Under the pieces are notes generated by a model. That model saw nothing but the letters and a program-made list of their open reading frames with translations. It ran no database searches and had not been told where the DNA came from. A stretch of DNA of 64,000 nt from assembly GCA_030268105.1 (NCBI GenBank), contig BSDZ01000011.1, forward strand, positions 1,674,001 through 1,738,000, in the 5' to 3' direction. A program made the translations under genes and the position numbers. Origin of the DNA: Volvox africanus. Taxonomy: Eukaryota > Chlorophyta > Chlorophyceae > Chlamydomonadales > Volvocaceae. Positions 1-11,422 of this stretch are shown here, piece by piece (the first letter of the stretch is position 1; each line of letters begins with the position of its first letter).

Positions 1-2250
1 GTGCCAGAGCCCGATTGTATAGCAACACAGACCAAGTCTTACCTGGGATGCTATAGGGCCTAGAGTCAGGTGTGACCTTCATAAGTCACTACAACAATCG
101 GAAAATCAGTGAACCAGTAGCCAGATGTTCCACCTTTTACCATTCAGTCGGTAAATGGCCCAGTCCATACAGGTTATGGACTACCGACAAGTTTGGTATT
201 TGGTTGGTAATGGCGGCTGGTGGCTGCGTCCAAATCCGTAATCCTGATTCGTGATGGGATTATGAAACGATTACACTGGTAATTAGTTAAATTATGATTA
301 TTAACAATAAACAAATCATCATTATCTCTTAATCATTCACTGAAATGCATTATGGATACAACAACTAGTCCCCCTCTAGATGCAGCGTGCCGATGCATGA
401 GAAGAAAGCAGTCATGTTGAGGTAGGGCAGCATCAGAGAGAGCCCTCCTTAGTCTGCGCCCGTAGCTTAGCTTCATCAAGCAGGGGTTTCAAGTCAGGGA
501 TGAAGTTACGTGCCGGTTTCCAGCCATTGTGCTCAGATGAATACCCGGACCACTTAATCAGGTGCACGTGCTTGCGCTTACCCTGGCCAACACGTCATGC
601 ACGGTAAACTAGGATACGTTCGACGGGATCTGCTTGCCCGCCAGCCAGGTAGAGGGGCTGGCTTCCGTAAGGTAGAGGGGCTGGTGTGGGGGCGAGCCCA
701 GCAATCCTGAGGCACAGCAGCTGGCCACATGCACTTTGTACGGCACCTTGATCAACTTAAAATTCCATTAAACTCGAGTAAACTCGAGAAGGCTTTTCAT
801 AGCACACGGTGGGATGTTCTGATGCCGCACATTATCCCAAAGGAGTAGCGGCGTATGACACTATTCACCGCAACGCATATGTACGGACTGTTCGACATAA
901 CGGACTGCAACACAACCGCGTAACCTACCAGCGTCTCAAGTTGGGGTAAGGGGGAGGGAGGCATTCCACCCTCACTGCGATCCCCTGATTCCTTCGCGTT
1001 TCCTTTTGCCATAATTGCGCCACCATGAAGCTGCAGCCGTCGGAGTACACGGGGCTAATGAATCCCTCTGCTCACTATCACAAATACACCCAACCCACCC
1101 ACCCAAACTCATACAAACAGCCACAGCCACATGAATCGGATGTAACATAATTAAGGGATTGATGAGGGACCTCATCACATACCGCGTCAGTCATGACCTA
1201 GAAGCTCCGCACATGTCCAGGGCAGCACTCAGACTCATTCACATTCTGCGCGCACAGAAAACCTGAGAGGAAGGCGACTACGTGGTGTCTAGCTGTTTAG
1301 GTCAAGATCACCTTCACATGTACTTATATACACATACATCTTCGTGCGCAACTATATACGCACATAAACACACATGCACAAAAGTGCACGCAGGAAAACG
1401 CAGAGAGGAAAACAGCGACCTACGTTAGCTTGTTGGTTTGTCGCACGCGTGTATACGATTGGTTTTACACACTGAGGCTGCGGAAGCGCTTTACCCATCA
1501 CACCAACCCTACAGCCGCATCTTTCGCTGTCGTACACACAGGCAGTGGCTAATGCAACACGTGTGAGCAACACGTACGCGTGGAAATACATGGCATACAA
1601 AATGGAGCGACAAGGTTAAGGCTAAGGCTAAGGTTACGGCACACACACGCTTCATGTACTCATCACATATATAAATGGATTGAATAACGAACATTCTGCA
1701 TTGCCCTGCCGGGTTGAGAAAGGTGGTCGTCTGCAAGACCCAGAACCCCATCACCACCTCCATTACTGAGAGCGACCAGAGGGCTCCTTTCCACGGATCC
1801 GTACTAGCATGACCCCTTACGAGGAGGGCTGGCAGGCAGGATACGCCTTCTCTGTGCCGTTCCTCCTCCACCTCACGTGGTATCATCCACCCCAAGGGTG
1901 CGTCAAGCACCACCCCACCCGCAGGCCGCCGGCGGGTGAGCAGCCCTGGGACATAGCTGGATTCTCAACATATCACAACAGCATCATCCTCGCAGCGGAG
2001 ATCGCAACCGCTCACTGCTCAGTGCCCCAGCTCTGTTACTCCTCCACGGAGGTCTTCAGCCTTACGCGTCGCACTCTACTATCATCTGCTCAAGGCCCCC
2101 CATGCTGGCGGGGCCCTCTCGCATTTCAGCGCTTTCAATCTCCCCGTCGTTTTATTCCAACACATTCTCGCTCCTCTCCAGCACTCCCCTGCCTGTACCT
2201 CACAGTCGTTTTAAACCCCACTTGGCCTGCAGCCACAGCCTCCACCGGAG
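1..2250. other. No gene recognised
   Basis: Only short open frames are seen and none resembles a known family. Minus-strand frames around 1509-1913 could be 3' exons of the unknown gene that follows, but I found no phase-consistent splice to them. A small GCTAAG/GTTAAG tandem lies at about 1613-1637. Confidence 0.4.
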
Positions 2251-4065
2251 TTACCGGACCTGCGGCGCCTCCGAAACCACCACCGCCACCGGCTTCAGCT
2301 GTGGCAAGTCGTCCAAGAACGGCAGCGATCGGTCTGCATCGTCTGTGGGATCTACTGTCGCAACCGCACAGCCACCGCCACCGCCACCGCTGCAACCCAG
2401 AGCTCCAAGCCGCTTCAGGGTGGCTATGAGGGCTGTCATAACGGCATCATATACTGCTGCTGTATCCTGATCGTTCAGCTGATCCTCTCCGCTAGCAGCA
2501 GTTCCCGCCGGCCGCAGCAGCGCCTGACATCGCCGGATCCACAACTCCCGGTCCTGCGTCAGTAACACGGTGATGTCCCGGCGGGAAATGCGACGGGGGA
2601 GATTCAGTTCCAAGACCCACACCGTGCTTCCCCTCTCCTGGATCCCCATCCTGCCCTGACTGTACGACACTCTGAATGATACCTACACCGGACATGTCCC
2701 GTATACCATATACCAGAGGGCGACACAGGGGTCTGGGCTTCGCCCCCTGCCCCATCGTCCTGTATTTGTCGCACACGAGTGGACGAGCTTAAAACTCCAT
2801 CTCGCACCGCGATCAATTATGCAATTCAATTCTTTGCAACGGCGAGCGCAACCAGTGACCTCATCTACAAATCCATATAATCCCTCTCATTCCCCTAAGG
2901 CGACCTTTACACTACACACCAACTCTATGCTCCATGCGACTGCTACAGTGCGAGCGCACCGGACCGACCTCCAGGGCGCCCGCCTGGAGCAGCTCCCCCT
3001 GCTGCTGCTGTTGCTGTCGCTGTTGCAGCGAAAGCGCCATCAGTTGCGTCAGTATTAACCATACATCCTGCTCAGGGACCTGTGGACGGGTTCGGATGGG
3101 ACAAACATCGCAGCAGCACCAGGACCAAGGAGGAAAAGAGTCGTCGGTGAGTCGTTGCAACAACATGCGCATTAGACGACATGCAGCCCTAGCGGGGTAC
3201 GCTGCCAACATCGAGAAGAAGACGGCAAAAGCGGTTAAGACAAGGCGTTCAGACACCGAAGGCGCTGAGGATTACGTGCCATAAGCGTTCTAGATTTGGC
3301 ATGTACGTAAGCCAGCGATGGGCCCATTCTGTGCCTCGCATTCGCCCCCACTGCTCCACCTTGCTCTTTCTTCCATGTCTGCATTCTTCCTACCCGTCTC
3401 ATCCCCTCCGCACCTGCTTGATGGTCCGACCGACGCGCTCGTCGCTGCACAGGCGGTGGTAAAAGTCTTCCAGCGCCGCCGAGAGCCCCTCGAACGAGCC
3501 GAACCTGAACCGCAAGAACCAGAGGTTTACATCGAACAAGGAAAACCCTGAGAGAAAGAAAGAAAGAAAGGAAAAAAGAAAGGAAGGAAAAAACTTAGGA
3601 AGAAGCTAAAATATATACACACGTCCAGAAACAGCTCAGGAGCGGACAAAATCCTCCATCCATCAGGATTACAACGCAATCTAAATTATTTCCTGTTACC
3701 GGGTGTACACGCGGTGACACGCCCGGGAGAATCCGTTGTCGCTCTTTAAGCTCCCCACCCTTCAGATGCGGACGGCTATTGCCCCAGGAAGGCCCCGTGC
3801 ACTAATGGCTATCCCACCTATCGAAAAGCGCCTGCCGGGCTGTGTCCAGCGTACGAGGTGACGGTGTGCCGCCACCGACAGTCGCTGCCTCTTCCAGCTG
3901 GACGCTGGTAACCAGGTTAAGACTGCCCCGTAGCGGTGATGGCACAGCGGTACCCCCGCTTCCCCCCGGAGGCCTGCTGGCCCCGCCGATGAGTCCGCTG
4001 TCGCGGCGGCTTGCGGGGCGGCTACGGCCACTGAACCCCCGAGTCAAGGTACGAGCTGCCGCCAT
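2251..4065 (-). CDS. Unrecognised multi-exon protein gene
   Basis: The best exon is 3547-3414: it follows a 45-nt pyrimidine tract ending in an AG acceptor, ends at a CAG|GTGCGG donor, and encodes a well-composed stretch containing the motif FDVNLWFLRFRFGSFEG. It joins in phase 0 to an exon starting at 3080 that begins VPEQDVWLILTQL and contains six consecutive Gln. Further minus-strand coding-like stretches are 4065-3818 (Arg/Gly/Ser-rich, first ATG at 4065) and about 2620-2251 (motif RELWIRRCQALLRP, ending at a stop). The phase between 3818 and 3547 does not match, so an exon is missing or a boundary is wrong. I do not recognise the family; the function is unknown. It lies downstream of the first receptor gene on the same strand and could conceivably be an extension of it, though the 2-kb gap argues against this. 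Confidence 0.4.
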
Positions 4066-6133
4066 TTTGGACAACCATTCAGGCTATCGGGCAAGTATGC
4101 GTGGAAAAAGAGGGAAGGAAGGAGGTTCAGAGTCCTGGGTCGGAAGCTGGTGAGGCCTGACGATGGCGGTAGGGCGGGTTGTCCGCCCAGGCGGGCTAAA
4201 AATGGTGACTAGAGAGCTGGATACGGCATACAAAAGCAACAAGACCGCAATGGATTGCGAATATATTTAACTAACTGGTAAAGAAAGAAACTTTCCTACC
4301 TACCTCCTCTGGCGGCACACTTGAAAAGTCCTCCGAGACAATACTCTGGGAACGACTGCAGCTCAGCCTGAAATTAAGCGGAAACTCATGCAGTCATATT
4401 AGCAGTCATATTAGCAGTCATATTAGCAGCATTCCTTGGAATTTATATGAGTAAAATGCAGATCTTAAGAAGGTGTTCATGCAAGCGCAAACTTACCCAT
4501 CTCGAGGAGATGGGGCTGAGGAACTTGCCAAGCTTCCAGTCCGGCAAAGATTAACGAGGTTGCACAAAGTGTCCTTAAACTCGAGCTGCGTAAGGGAATT
4601 TCGTGGTAACTGAATAAGCTAAGGCATACGCGTATCTGGTGACCCAATCAATATTATATAAATACAGACAACCACTTATTTATCCCATGTCGACAAGCGC
4701 AGATCATAAACTTACAAGCGCAGGATGGTGAGGTGTTGTGAGACCGCCCTCACCCTCGTAGCCGTCGCCGTCCCTTTCAGAACACATAATAATCTACCTG
4801 TAAAACGATTAATGACATCACTTTATCACTACTTATCGTTTCATTTGCGTCGACATATTGAGGGACCTTGCCTTGCCAGAGCTTTGCGCCTACTCAGGAA
4901 GGATCATCCAGCGACACAGCACGCGTCATATATCTATACAAATCTTGATCGCTCTTGTTCGCCTTAATTTCTAACACTGCTAACCTGGCCATTCTCTGTC
5001 CGTCTGGTTTGTTACGGTACTGTACTGCGCACAGTCCAAATCATCGGAAACTACTCCGAAATCGGTCAGCCTACCCCATTATCCAGGACAGAATAGTTTT
5101 CCTTAGTAGGTGGTTTTGCTTGGCGCATCATAATGCGACGCGAGATGTCAGCGACGAGGTAGTTAAGACTACGGCCGGGCTCCAGTCACCATCCATCCAC
5201 CCTTAAAAGATCGTTTAGTCACAACTATGGAATCTCAGTTACTTGTTATAATTAATAGAATGGTACTCACGGATTAGCTGTTGCGAGCAGGCTGCTTGAT
5301 TATCAGCAGCTATGCGTCATTCTGGCGTGTGACTGCCTCAGTCACTCAGTACCCGGCTACGTTTAACCGCCTAGGATCATAGGCACCACCCTGCCAAATA
5401 TTCTTGTAGCAAGCGCGACTGTTTCGTACAGACATACGTTCTCACTTCCTGTATGCGCCCACCACGCGCTCAGTCTCAACACGCCAACTTCCATCTAGCT
5501 CTGACCAGACCAACCGCTTCATTTCTCGGCCACTTTTCTTCCAAATTCACCCTTTGTCTCTCGTTCGTTCAAAGCTTCCTTACCCCATTTTTTTCTGATT
5601 ATCGCAAGCGCGATCGTTTAGCCCTGATGCCTATGAATTCAGTCCCGTGCTGACCAAGCAACGAGCGCCAGACTACCGGCTTTAGGGACCAGGTACCGCG
5701 ATGGCGGATGCTACGTATGATGCACGCCAACACAACCTCTCCTGGTAGCTACATGGAAGTATATCTAAACTTCCATGTCTCCTAGCCACATCAGAAGGGG
5801 TGCACATCTGGTGTGCAGCTGTGCACCCTCCCCCCATCAAACCATCCCGCCGGCCCCCCCCCCGCCTACATCTGTTACTGCTCAGCCAGCGAAACAACCT
5901 TGGCTTGCTCAATAACTGGGTTACTATCGTGCTATCCCAGTTGCCTCTCCTGCCGCCGCCGCCGCCGCCGCAATAGTAGTAGTCGCGGCAGCGCCTGGGT
6001 CTGCGGCCATCCCCAGCGAGGAGGATGGTGCAAACCAGAACTTGCCCCCAGTGATTGCCGGAGGCTGGGAGTCCGGGACGCTGCATACCGGAGTGATTAC
6101 GTTATGAATCCTCGATGATGCTGGTGTCCGAGT
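4066..6133. other. Spacer without a recognised gene
   Basis: The stretch is AT-richer than its neighbours. A minus-strand frame at 5682-6086 lies just beyond the stop of the first receptor tail but has no family resemblance, so I treat it as non-coding. Confidence 0.4.
4390..4429. repeat. 12-bp tandem repeat, three copies
   Basis: The unit gcagtcatatta occurs three times head to tail, followed by a partial copy. It lies in a non-coding spacer. Confidence 0.9.
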
Positions 6134-9100
6134 TTAGGAGTTCTGATTCCATCTTGATGCTGATGGCGACCAATCCGCAGACAGCAGCGGTGGCGGCGGT
6201 AGCGCCAGCAGCGCAGAGCCATCCCCCGATGAGTCCCTGCTGTAACAGCCTGAGATGGCTTGGGGCGATATAGTACATCCATTGGCGCCGACCGCCTGCG
6301 TACCCAATGGTGACGTGGCAGCCCCCAGTGACGATGGCATCGGAGCCACATAATCGTGGGGCCCATGATACCACATCCTCACGCCTCGGTGGACCGTCAC
6401 ATCATCCAGTGCCTGCTTTTCTACCCCCTGCACCGACACTGCTCGTTCATAACAAACCAGCTCGTACGTTCCCACTGGTGACTGTCCGGCGGCTTGATTT
6501 GCTGGGCCTTGTGGCCCCCGCAATCCTTCATTACTCGTACCGCCGTCGTAGTTCGCCGTAACTAGAGAGGGCGTTGCTGCGCTATAAATAGCAGTGATGT
6601 GACAGTTGGCACGCCCTGCCGATGCAGAATCGGCGGCTGCGGCGGCCGGGGTTGAGCTTCCTGCTGCACCATGCGAAGCACTGATACGCAGCGAGCTCGC
6701 AGACCCGCCTCGAACATCAGTTGCTTTTATGTTGCTGCATCTTCCCTCTCCCTGGTCGCTGGCAAAGCTGCTGCTCACCACGTCTGAGTCCGGCCTCCCA
6801 CCTAGGGTGCTGCCATCCTGACCGCCCCTAGCGCCAAAGGCAACTGGGGCCGCGGCGCTGGCAACCCTACAGCTATCGGCACCAAATACGCCACTGCCTT
6901 CACAGGGATAGGAAGTCTTCAACGAGCCTCGTCCGCCGCCGCGGCTGCTGCGACCAGCCTTAGAAAGGCTGCTTAGTAGCAGCGTCGATAGCCGGCTAAA
7001 CCTGACGGCTCGTGCAAGAGACGACCGCACGGGCCACTGGCCAGCCTGCAGATTTACCGAGGAAGAGATGGCAGCGAGGGGCTCTGGGCTCAGTACGGCC
7101 CAATAGGCAGAAATGAAGCAATGATGATGGAGCAAAAGGGTGGGGGCTGGGGGAGAGGGGATTGACAGTAAAATCCTGACCACGCCGTTGAAAGCCGAGT
7201 CAGGTCCCCGCTTTACTCGCACTCGCACTCACACTCACACTCACCCACTCGCACTCGCACTTACGCACTCGCACTGACCCATAGATCCCCATCGTAAACC
7301 CCCCCCCATGACTGTTCTCCAGGTCCTAAAACACAGTCATAAGTACGTTAACAGCTTAGGAGTACGTGGTCGATACGTGTTGACGTTGCTTCTAGAAACT
7401 TTGAACATCCGGAATTCTCCAAACACAAAATGCAATCTTTCCGCTAAGACCGAGATCACATGCGCAATAAATCAAACTCGCGCATGTGCGATGTTCGCAG
7501 CGGTTCACAAAGAGCTCTTGTTTCGCAATGGTGATGTGGAGGCCCCGGGGACGGCGCGGTGAAGCATGGGTGATCGTCTTACTGTGTGGGCGGTTGTTAT
7601 CATGCCGGCCGTAAAGCAGCTCCGAAACCGATCCCGGGAAGCCCTGCTGAGGGCCCTATGGCCCGGCACCTCACCTCAGCGCTGTCCAAATCACCGGTTT
7701 CGAAGCCTTCTTGGCAGCAGGCAGCCTTCAGAATGCACCTGCGGATACCGGGGACATCGAGGCAGAGAGGGCCGTGGGGAGGTGGTAAGGGGCCTTAAGC
7801 ACACCGGGAGATGAGGTCAGGTCCAGGTTTGACCATCAGCTAGAACGGAGATGGCTCTACTACGCACCCACATCAGAGCCATCGCCACAAACACCATCAT
7901 CATCTCTGCGCCAGGTCAATATGGCGGATAAAGAGGACAGGGTAACAGCATGCGTCCCCAACGTCACATCGCACGAATGAAATAAGAATGCTGTTGCCGG
8001 TGCTGCAAAGTTAAATAAGGCAAAAAGGACGGTTCCAGGCAGGTTACGGTCTCGAATGATCACCATGTGAGGTTCTCCACAACCTGGCGGCTGGACAATA
8101 TATCCACTTCCCCCGGGTTCTCTACGCACGGTCTGTCATCCACCCATGCACAGACGCACTTAGGCCTCATGAACATACAAACAAACACCGCCAGATGCGC
8201 TTCTCCGACCACCTCGTATGCCCTGCGCCAAATGACAGACGCAGACTCACCATTTGAGGTTTTCCACGGTGCCGGTTGTGAAGGCGACAAGAACGCCAAT
8301 GGCGAGAAACACAAAGGCGCCCAACATCTGGCTGATGGTCAGACGGCTGTTTCCGACCTTCACCCGGGCATCCCCGCATTGACTGCGGTTGTCGAGCCAG
8401 TTCCGGCGCAGCATAGTGAGAGTGCCATCCTCATTGAATGCCTGTACGACCAATATACGACCAACTCAGAGACAGCGTACGGATAACTGAGCAGGAGACG
8501 GGTAGGTAAGGGGAGTCGACTGCAGAGTGCCGTCGAGGCTTACACATGAGGCCACACCAGGGCCCGACGACACGGCATTTGTTAAATGAGGTGAGTCCGC
8601 ATCATCGGGTTATTATGGGGGATTACTACTGATTCATTCGGGGTCTCAGAGGCTGGTACCGATAGAGGGGCAGAGACACAAGGCCCACCTGCAAGGCCGC
8701 ATTGAATTGCGACAGCAGTCGTGAGTTATTCTGTAATCCAATTACCAAGTTGCCTGCGCGGTGTAGGTCGAGGAAGGGAAACGGGAGGGGACGGGTTGTA
8801 GCTGACAGGGGCCAAATAAGCATGTGAGCTTGTGGCGGTGATGTGGGGGGAAGGGAGAGGGGGAGATGGAAGGCGAGTGGACGGCCAGGGGACAATGCCG
8901 ATTAGCAGATGTCCAGGATATTCCAAACCAGCAACTCCGCGTTGTGCTATCCTCGTGATGTTTTGCCTGTCTAAATGTTTATGTGTGTATATGTGAGACT
9001 TTGCATTGTGTGTATACTCGGCTGCTTCCCCCTTCACACCCTCGTCGCTGCCATACCTGGCCCGAAAGGGTCCCCCGCCACCGCCAGGTCACAGGGCTGC

Positions 9101-11422
9101 TGCATGGCAAGGGACTCGAGCACCGTCCTGTCGCTCACAAACGCTTGTACAATACCTTGCCGCACCCACTCGACGCAGGTAGATGAATCACAATACTTGA
9201 TAGAATTTTGCAGTTGCATCACCTGCGAGTCCTGACTTTGGAAGTAACTGTTCGTGGAGCCGTTGGGATTCATGGCAATAAGGCCCGATTTCCGTATCAC
9301 GTCCTGTCAGGGGTGAAATGGAGCCAACGAATACCATTAGCACGGCTCTGTTCCTTAGGCTCTCTTCCTTTGAGTAGCCAGGCTTGAGGCTCGTGAGATC
9401 TGTGTGCCTTTGCTGGCTCGAGCAAGGCAGGGGAGGAGTGCACGGCAGGACGAGCAGACTAAGCCGTGTGCCCCCCCCTTTCTCCGCTGTGGTTCGGCGG
9501 CCCGGTGGTCGGGGCCCCGCCCGGTGCTCGTCCGTTCAGGGCAAGTAGTCGCCCGCAGTGTGACACACCTAAAACACACACACATACACACACATACACG
9601 CATACACACATACACACACATACTTGAGCGCTACACGGACCCAGGAGTGCCTCACCTGCAGCCCTTCGATGCCCCCATCTGCCCTCTGCACAGCCAAATA
9701 TGATGCCAAGTTGGCCGTGTACGAAGATAGCATAATGAGGCAGAAGAAGCAGTACACTACGTACAGCACCTGAGGACGTGATGGGTGACCGGCGGGGGCC
9801 CGGAGGGGTAAGTTGACACGGTGGGTTTTATTCGCATGTGTGTGCGTCTGAGATAGAGTACACCATGTAGGCAACACAAGGGGACAGCACAACGGTGCCA
9901 TTGCAACTGGATTGACGAGATGCTGGAGAATCTGCCATTGGCTGGTTCATGGCGAACCCGTTGTGGGCCTCACTGAACGTCAGGCCCAAATGATGGCCCC
10001 CAAGGGATAGCGCCATACCCTCCTAGTGTGCCTGGACCCCAAAGTTGGTCCCCGAAGCTCACCTGGCCTCCCCAACTGATACGCGGTGGTCTCTCCGGTG
10101 CCCCCGCCGCCGCCATGAAGCTCGTCATCACGTGGTTGCGACGACCTGGCCAATGAAGGGCAGGTGAAGGGCGGCAGGGGAGAGGGAGAGCGCGAAGGGC
10201 GGCAGGAGCGAGGGCAGAGGGGAAGGGCAGAGGGGAAGGGCGACAGAGAAGAGGGTGAAGGAAGATAGGATTTGGGTTATTCGCCGTCAAAAGGTTTCAT
10301 GGATGATTGAATTGACACATTCCATAATTTTAACTCTTATCGAATCGCATGCATCATTTTCACACATCGACCCATGGGTCATTTAATGGTCTATGCAACA
10401 TATAAAAACATAACGATCTACAATGAAGCCCGGGGCACGGCTTAACGGAGTCAAGAGGTTGGTCGCCAGGACAGTGCCAGCTGCCGTACCTACAGCCAAC
10501 TGCCCAGGTTGCATACGGCAGGTGCGTCCCTGTGTGTCGCACCTTTCTTGCCCTGAACCCATGGCTTGTTGGCCAGGTGCCCGGACTCCTGCAACGCCTT
10601 AAGCTGTCTGGCACGGATCCAGCTGCCGTACCGGTCCAGGGCCCAGAAGAGCAACGAAATGGCGATGACCGTACACAGCAGCGTCACCCACAGCGTCAGA
10701 GAAAAGGGCGCCAGCACCGACAGCGGTCCGGGGTCCTGCATGGAGCTCCTGGGGGGGGACGTTGAGGGAGGGGGCAGGGAAACGGAAGCCGGGGGAGGGG
10801 GGAGGGGCACGGGTCGGCATCAGGGATTCAGGGCCTGTATCATCGCCATTCCGTGCCTACGGATTCCGCTGCAGTGCTCCCCCCCATGGCCGCTATGGCT
10901 TTTACCTCACTCCGCAGCGAACGCGACATTCTTCTCCCCAAGGTTCTGTCCTGGCCCCCTTTCTTCTCTCTCCCCGTATCCACTCACTGAACCAGCAATG
11001 ATAAGCCCTGGTCAATGTAGGAGTAGGTACAGTCAATGACGCTCAGACGAGCGGCAGTCCGAGTGAGGGGAAACAGAGCCACGTCGGCAATGCCTTCCTT
11101 CAGCTTCCCCGTAACCCCTGTTCAAAAGCAGGTCAACCAAATGTAATGACGTGACGGTTTCAGCGGGATGATGCGAACCCGCCGCCTTTGGACCAGACAC
11201 TTGCGGAAACTTGCCTGTCCACTGATTATCTATAAGCATGCCCCCGGCATCATCCTTTCCTGATACAGGAATGTATTCAGGGGAAATAGTTATCTTATTG
11301 TAATTGAGGATTCTCTGGAAGAGGTCAATGAGCAGCCCAGTGGGGTACTCGCATGTCTTGTTGTTACAATATACGAAAGGTGGTCTATGAGCCACTATAA
11401 CTCTCAAATGGTCAGAAGTCAT
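6134..11422 (-). CDS. Ionotropic glutamate receptor-like channel A
   Basis: A predicted ligand-gated cation channel of the plasma or flagellar membrane. Exons: 11422-11215, 11117-10988, 10748-10543, 10145-10063, 9769-9656, 9303-9057, 8753-8689, 8441-8251 and about 7088-6134, giving roughly 732 residues. Order: S1 ligand lobe (LRVIVAHRPPFV from residue 6), M1 (about 131-152), pore loop with FMAAAG (191-196), M3 with the gate motif SYTANLA (225-231), S2 with GST (262-264), M4 (about 385-407), then a low-complexity tail. Arg93 aligns with the Arg that binds the agonist carboxylate and Asp305 with the Asp that binds the amine in NMDA receptors. Cys318 and Cys373 match the conserved S2 disulfide. 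There is no amino-terminal domain and no visible signal peptide, so a 5' exon may be missing. Intron 1 uses a GC donor. The tail acceptor at 7088 is the least certain boundary. Confidence 0.88.
7215..7274. repeat. CACTCG/CACTCA simple repeat
   Basis: Imperfect hexamer tandem in the long intron before the tail exon of receptor A. Confidence 0.85.
8061..8080. repeat. Direct copy of the M4 exon end
   Basis: This 20-bp block matches 8248-8267 at 18 of 20 positions. The latter is the 3' end of the M4 exon of receptor A together with its donor. The copy sits right after the likely CAG acceptor of the 97%-conserved intron tract and includes a second ATG|GTGA donor-like site. Receptor B has no such copy at the equivalent place. 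Confidence 0.8.
8081..8351 (-). repeat. Homogenised tract, copy in receptor A
   Basis: This 271-bp stretch covers the last 101 bp of the M4 exon and 170 bp of the following intron. It aligns without gaps to 16800-17070 with about eight mismatches (about 97% identity). See the finding on gene conversion. Confidence 0.93.
9358..9584. repeat. Dispersed ~230-bp repeat, copy 1
   Basis: About 95% identical to 28267-28497 in the same orientation. It starts ggctctcttcctttgagtag and ends by running into an (AC)n/(CATA)n tract. It lies in the intron between the M3 and S2 exons of receptor A, antisense to that gene. The differences are nearly all C/T or G/A transitions plus one short indel in a C-run. 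It could be a SINE-like or other non-autonomous element with a simple-repeat tail; it encodes no protein. Confidence 0.88.

Noticed and set aside
8060..8314. Extra exon in receptor A reading VVENLTW
   Set aside because: This is the translated 20-bp duplicate of the M4 exon end; reading on in the phase needed after M4 soon meets a stop, whereas the tail exon near 7088 continues in phase.
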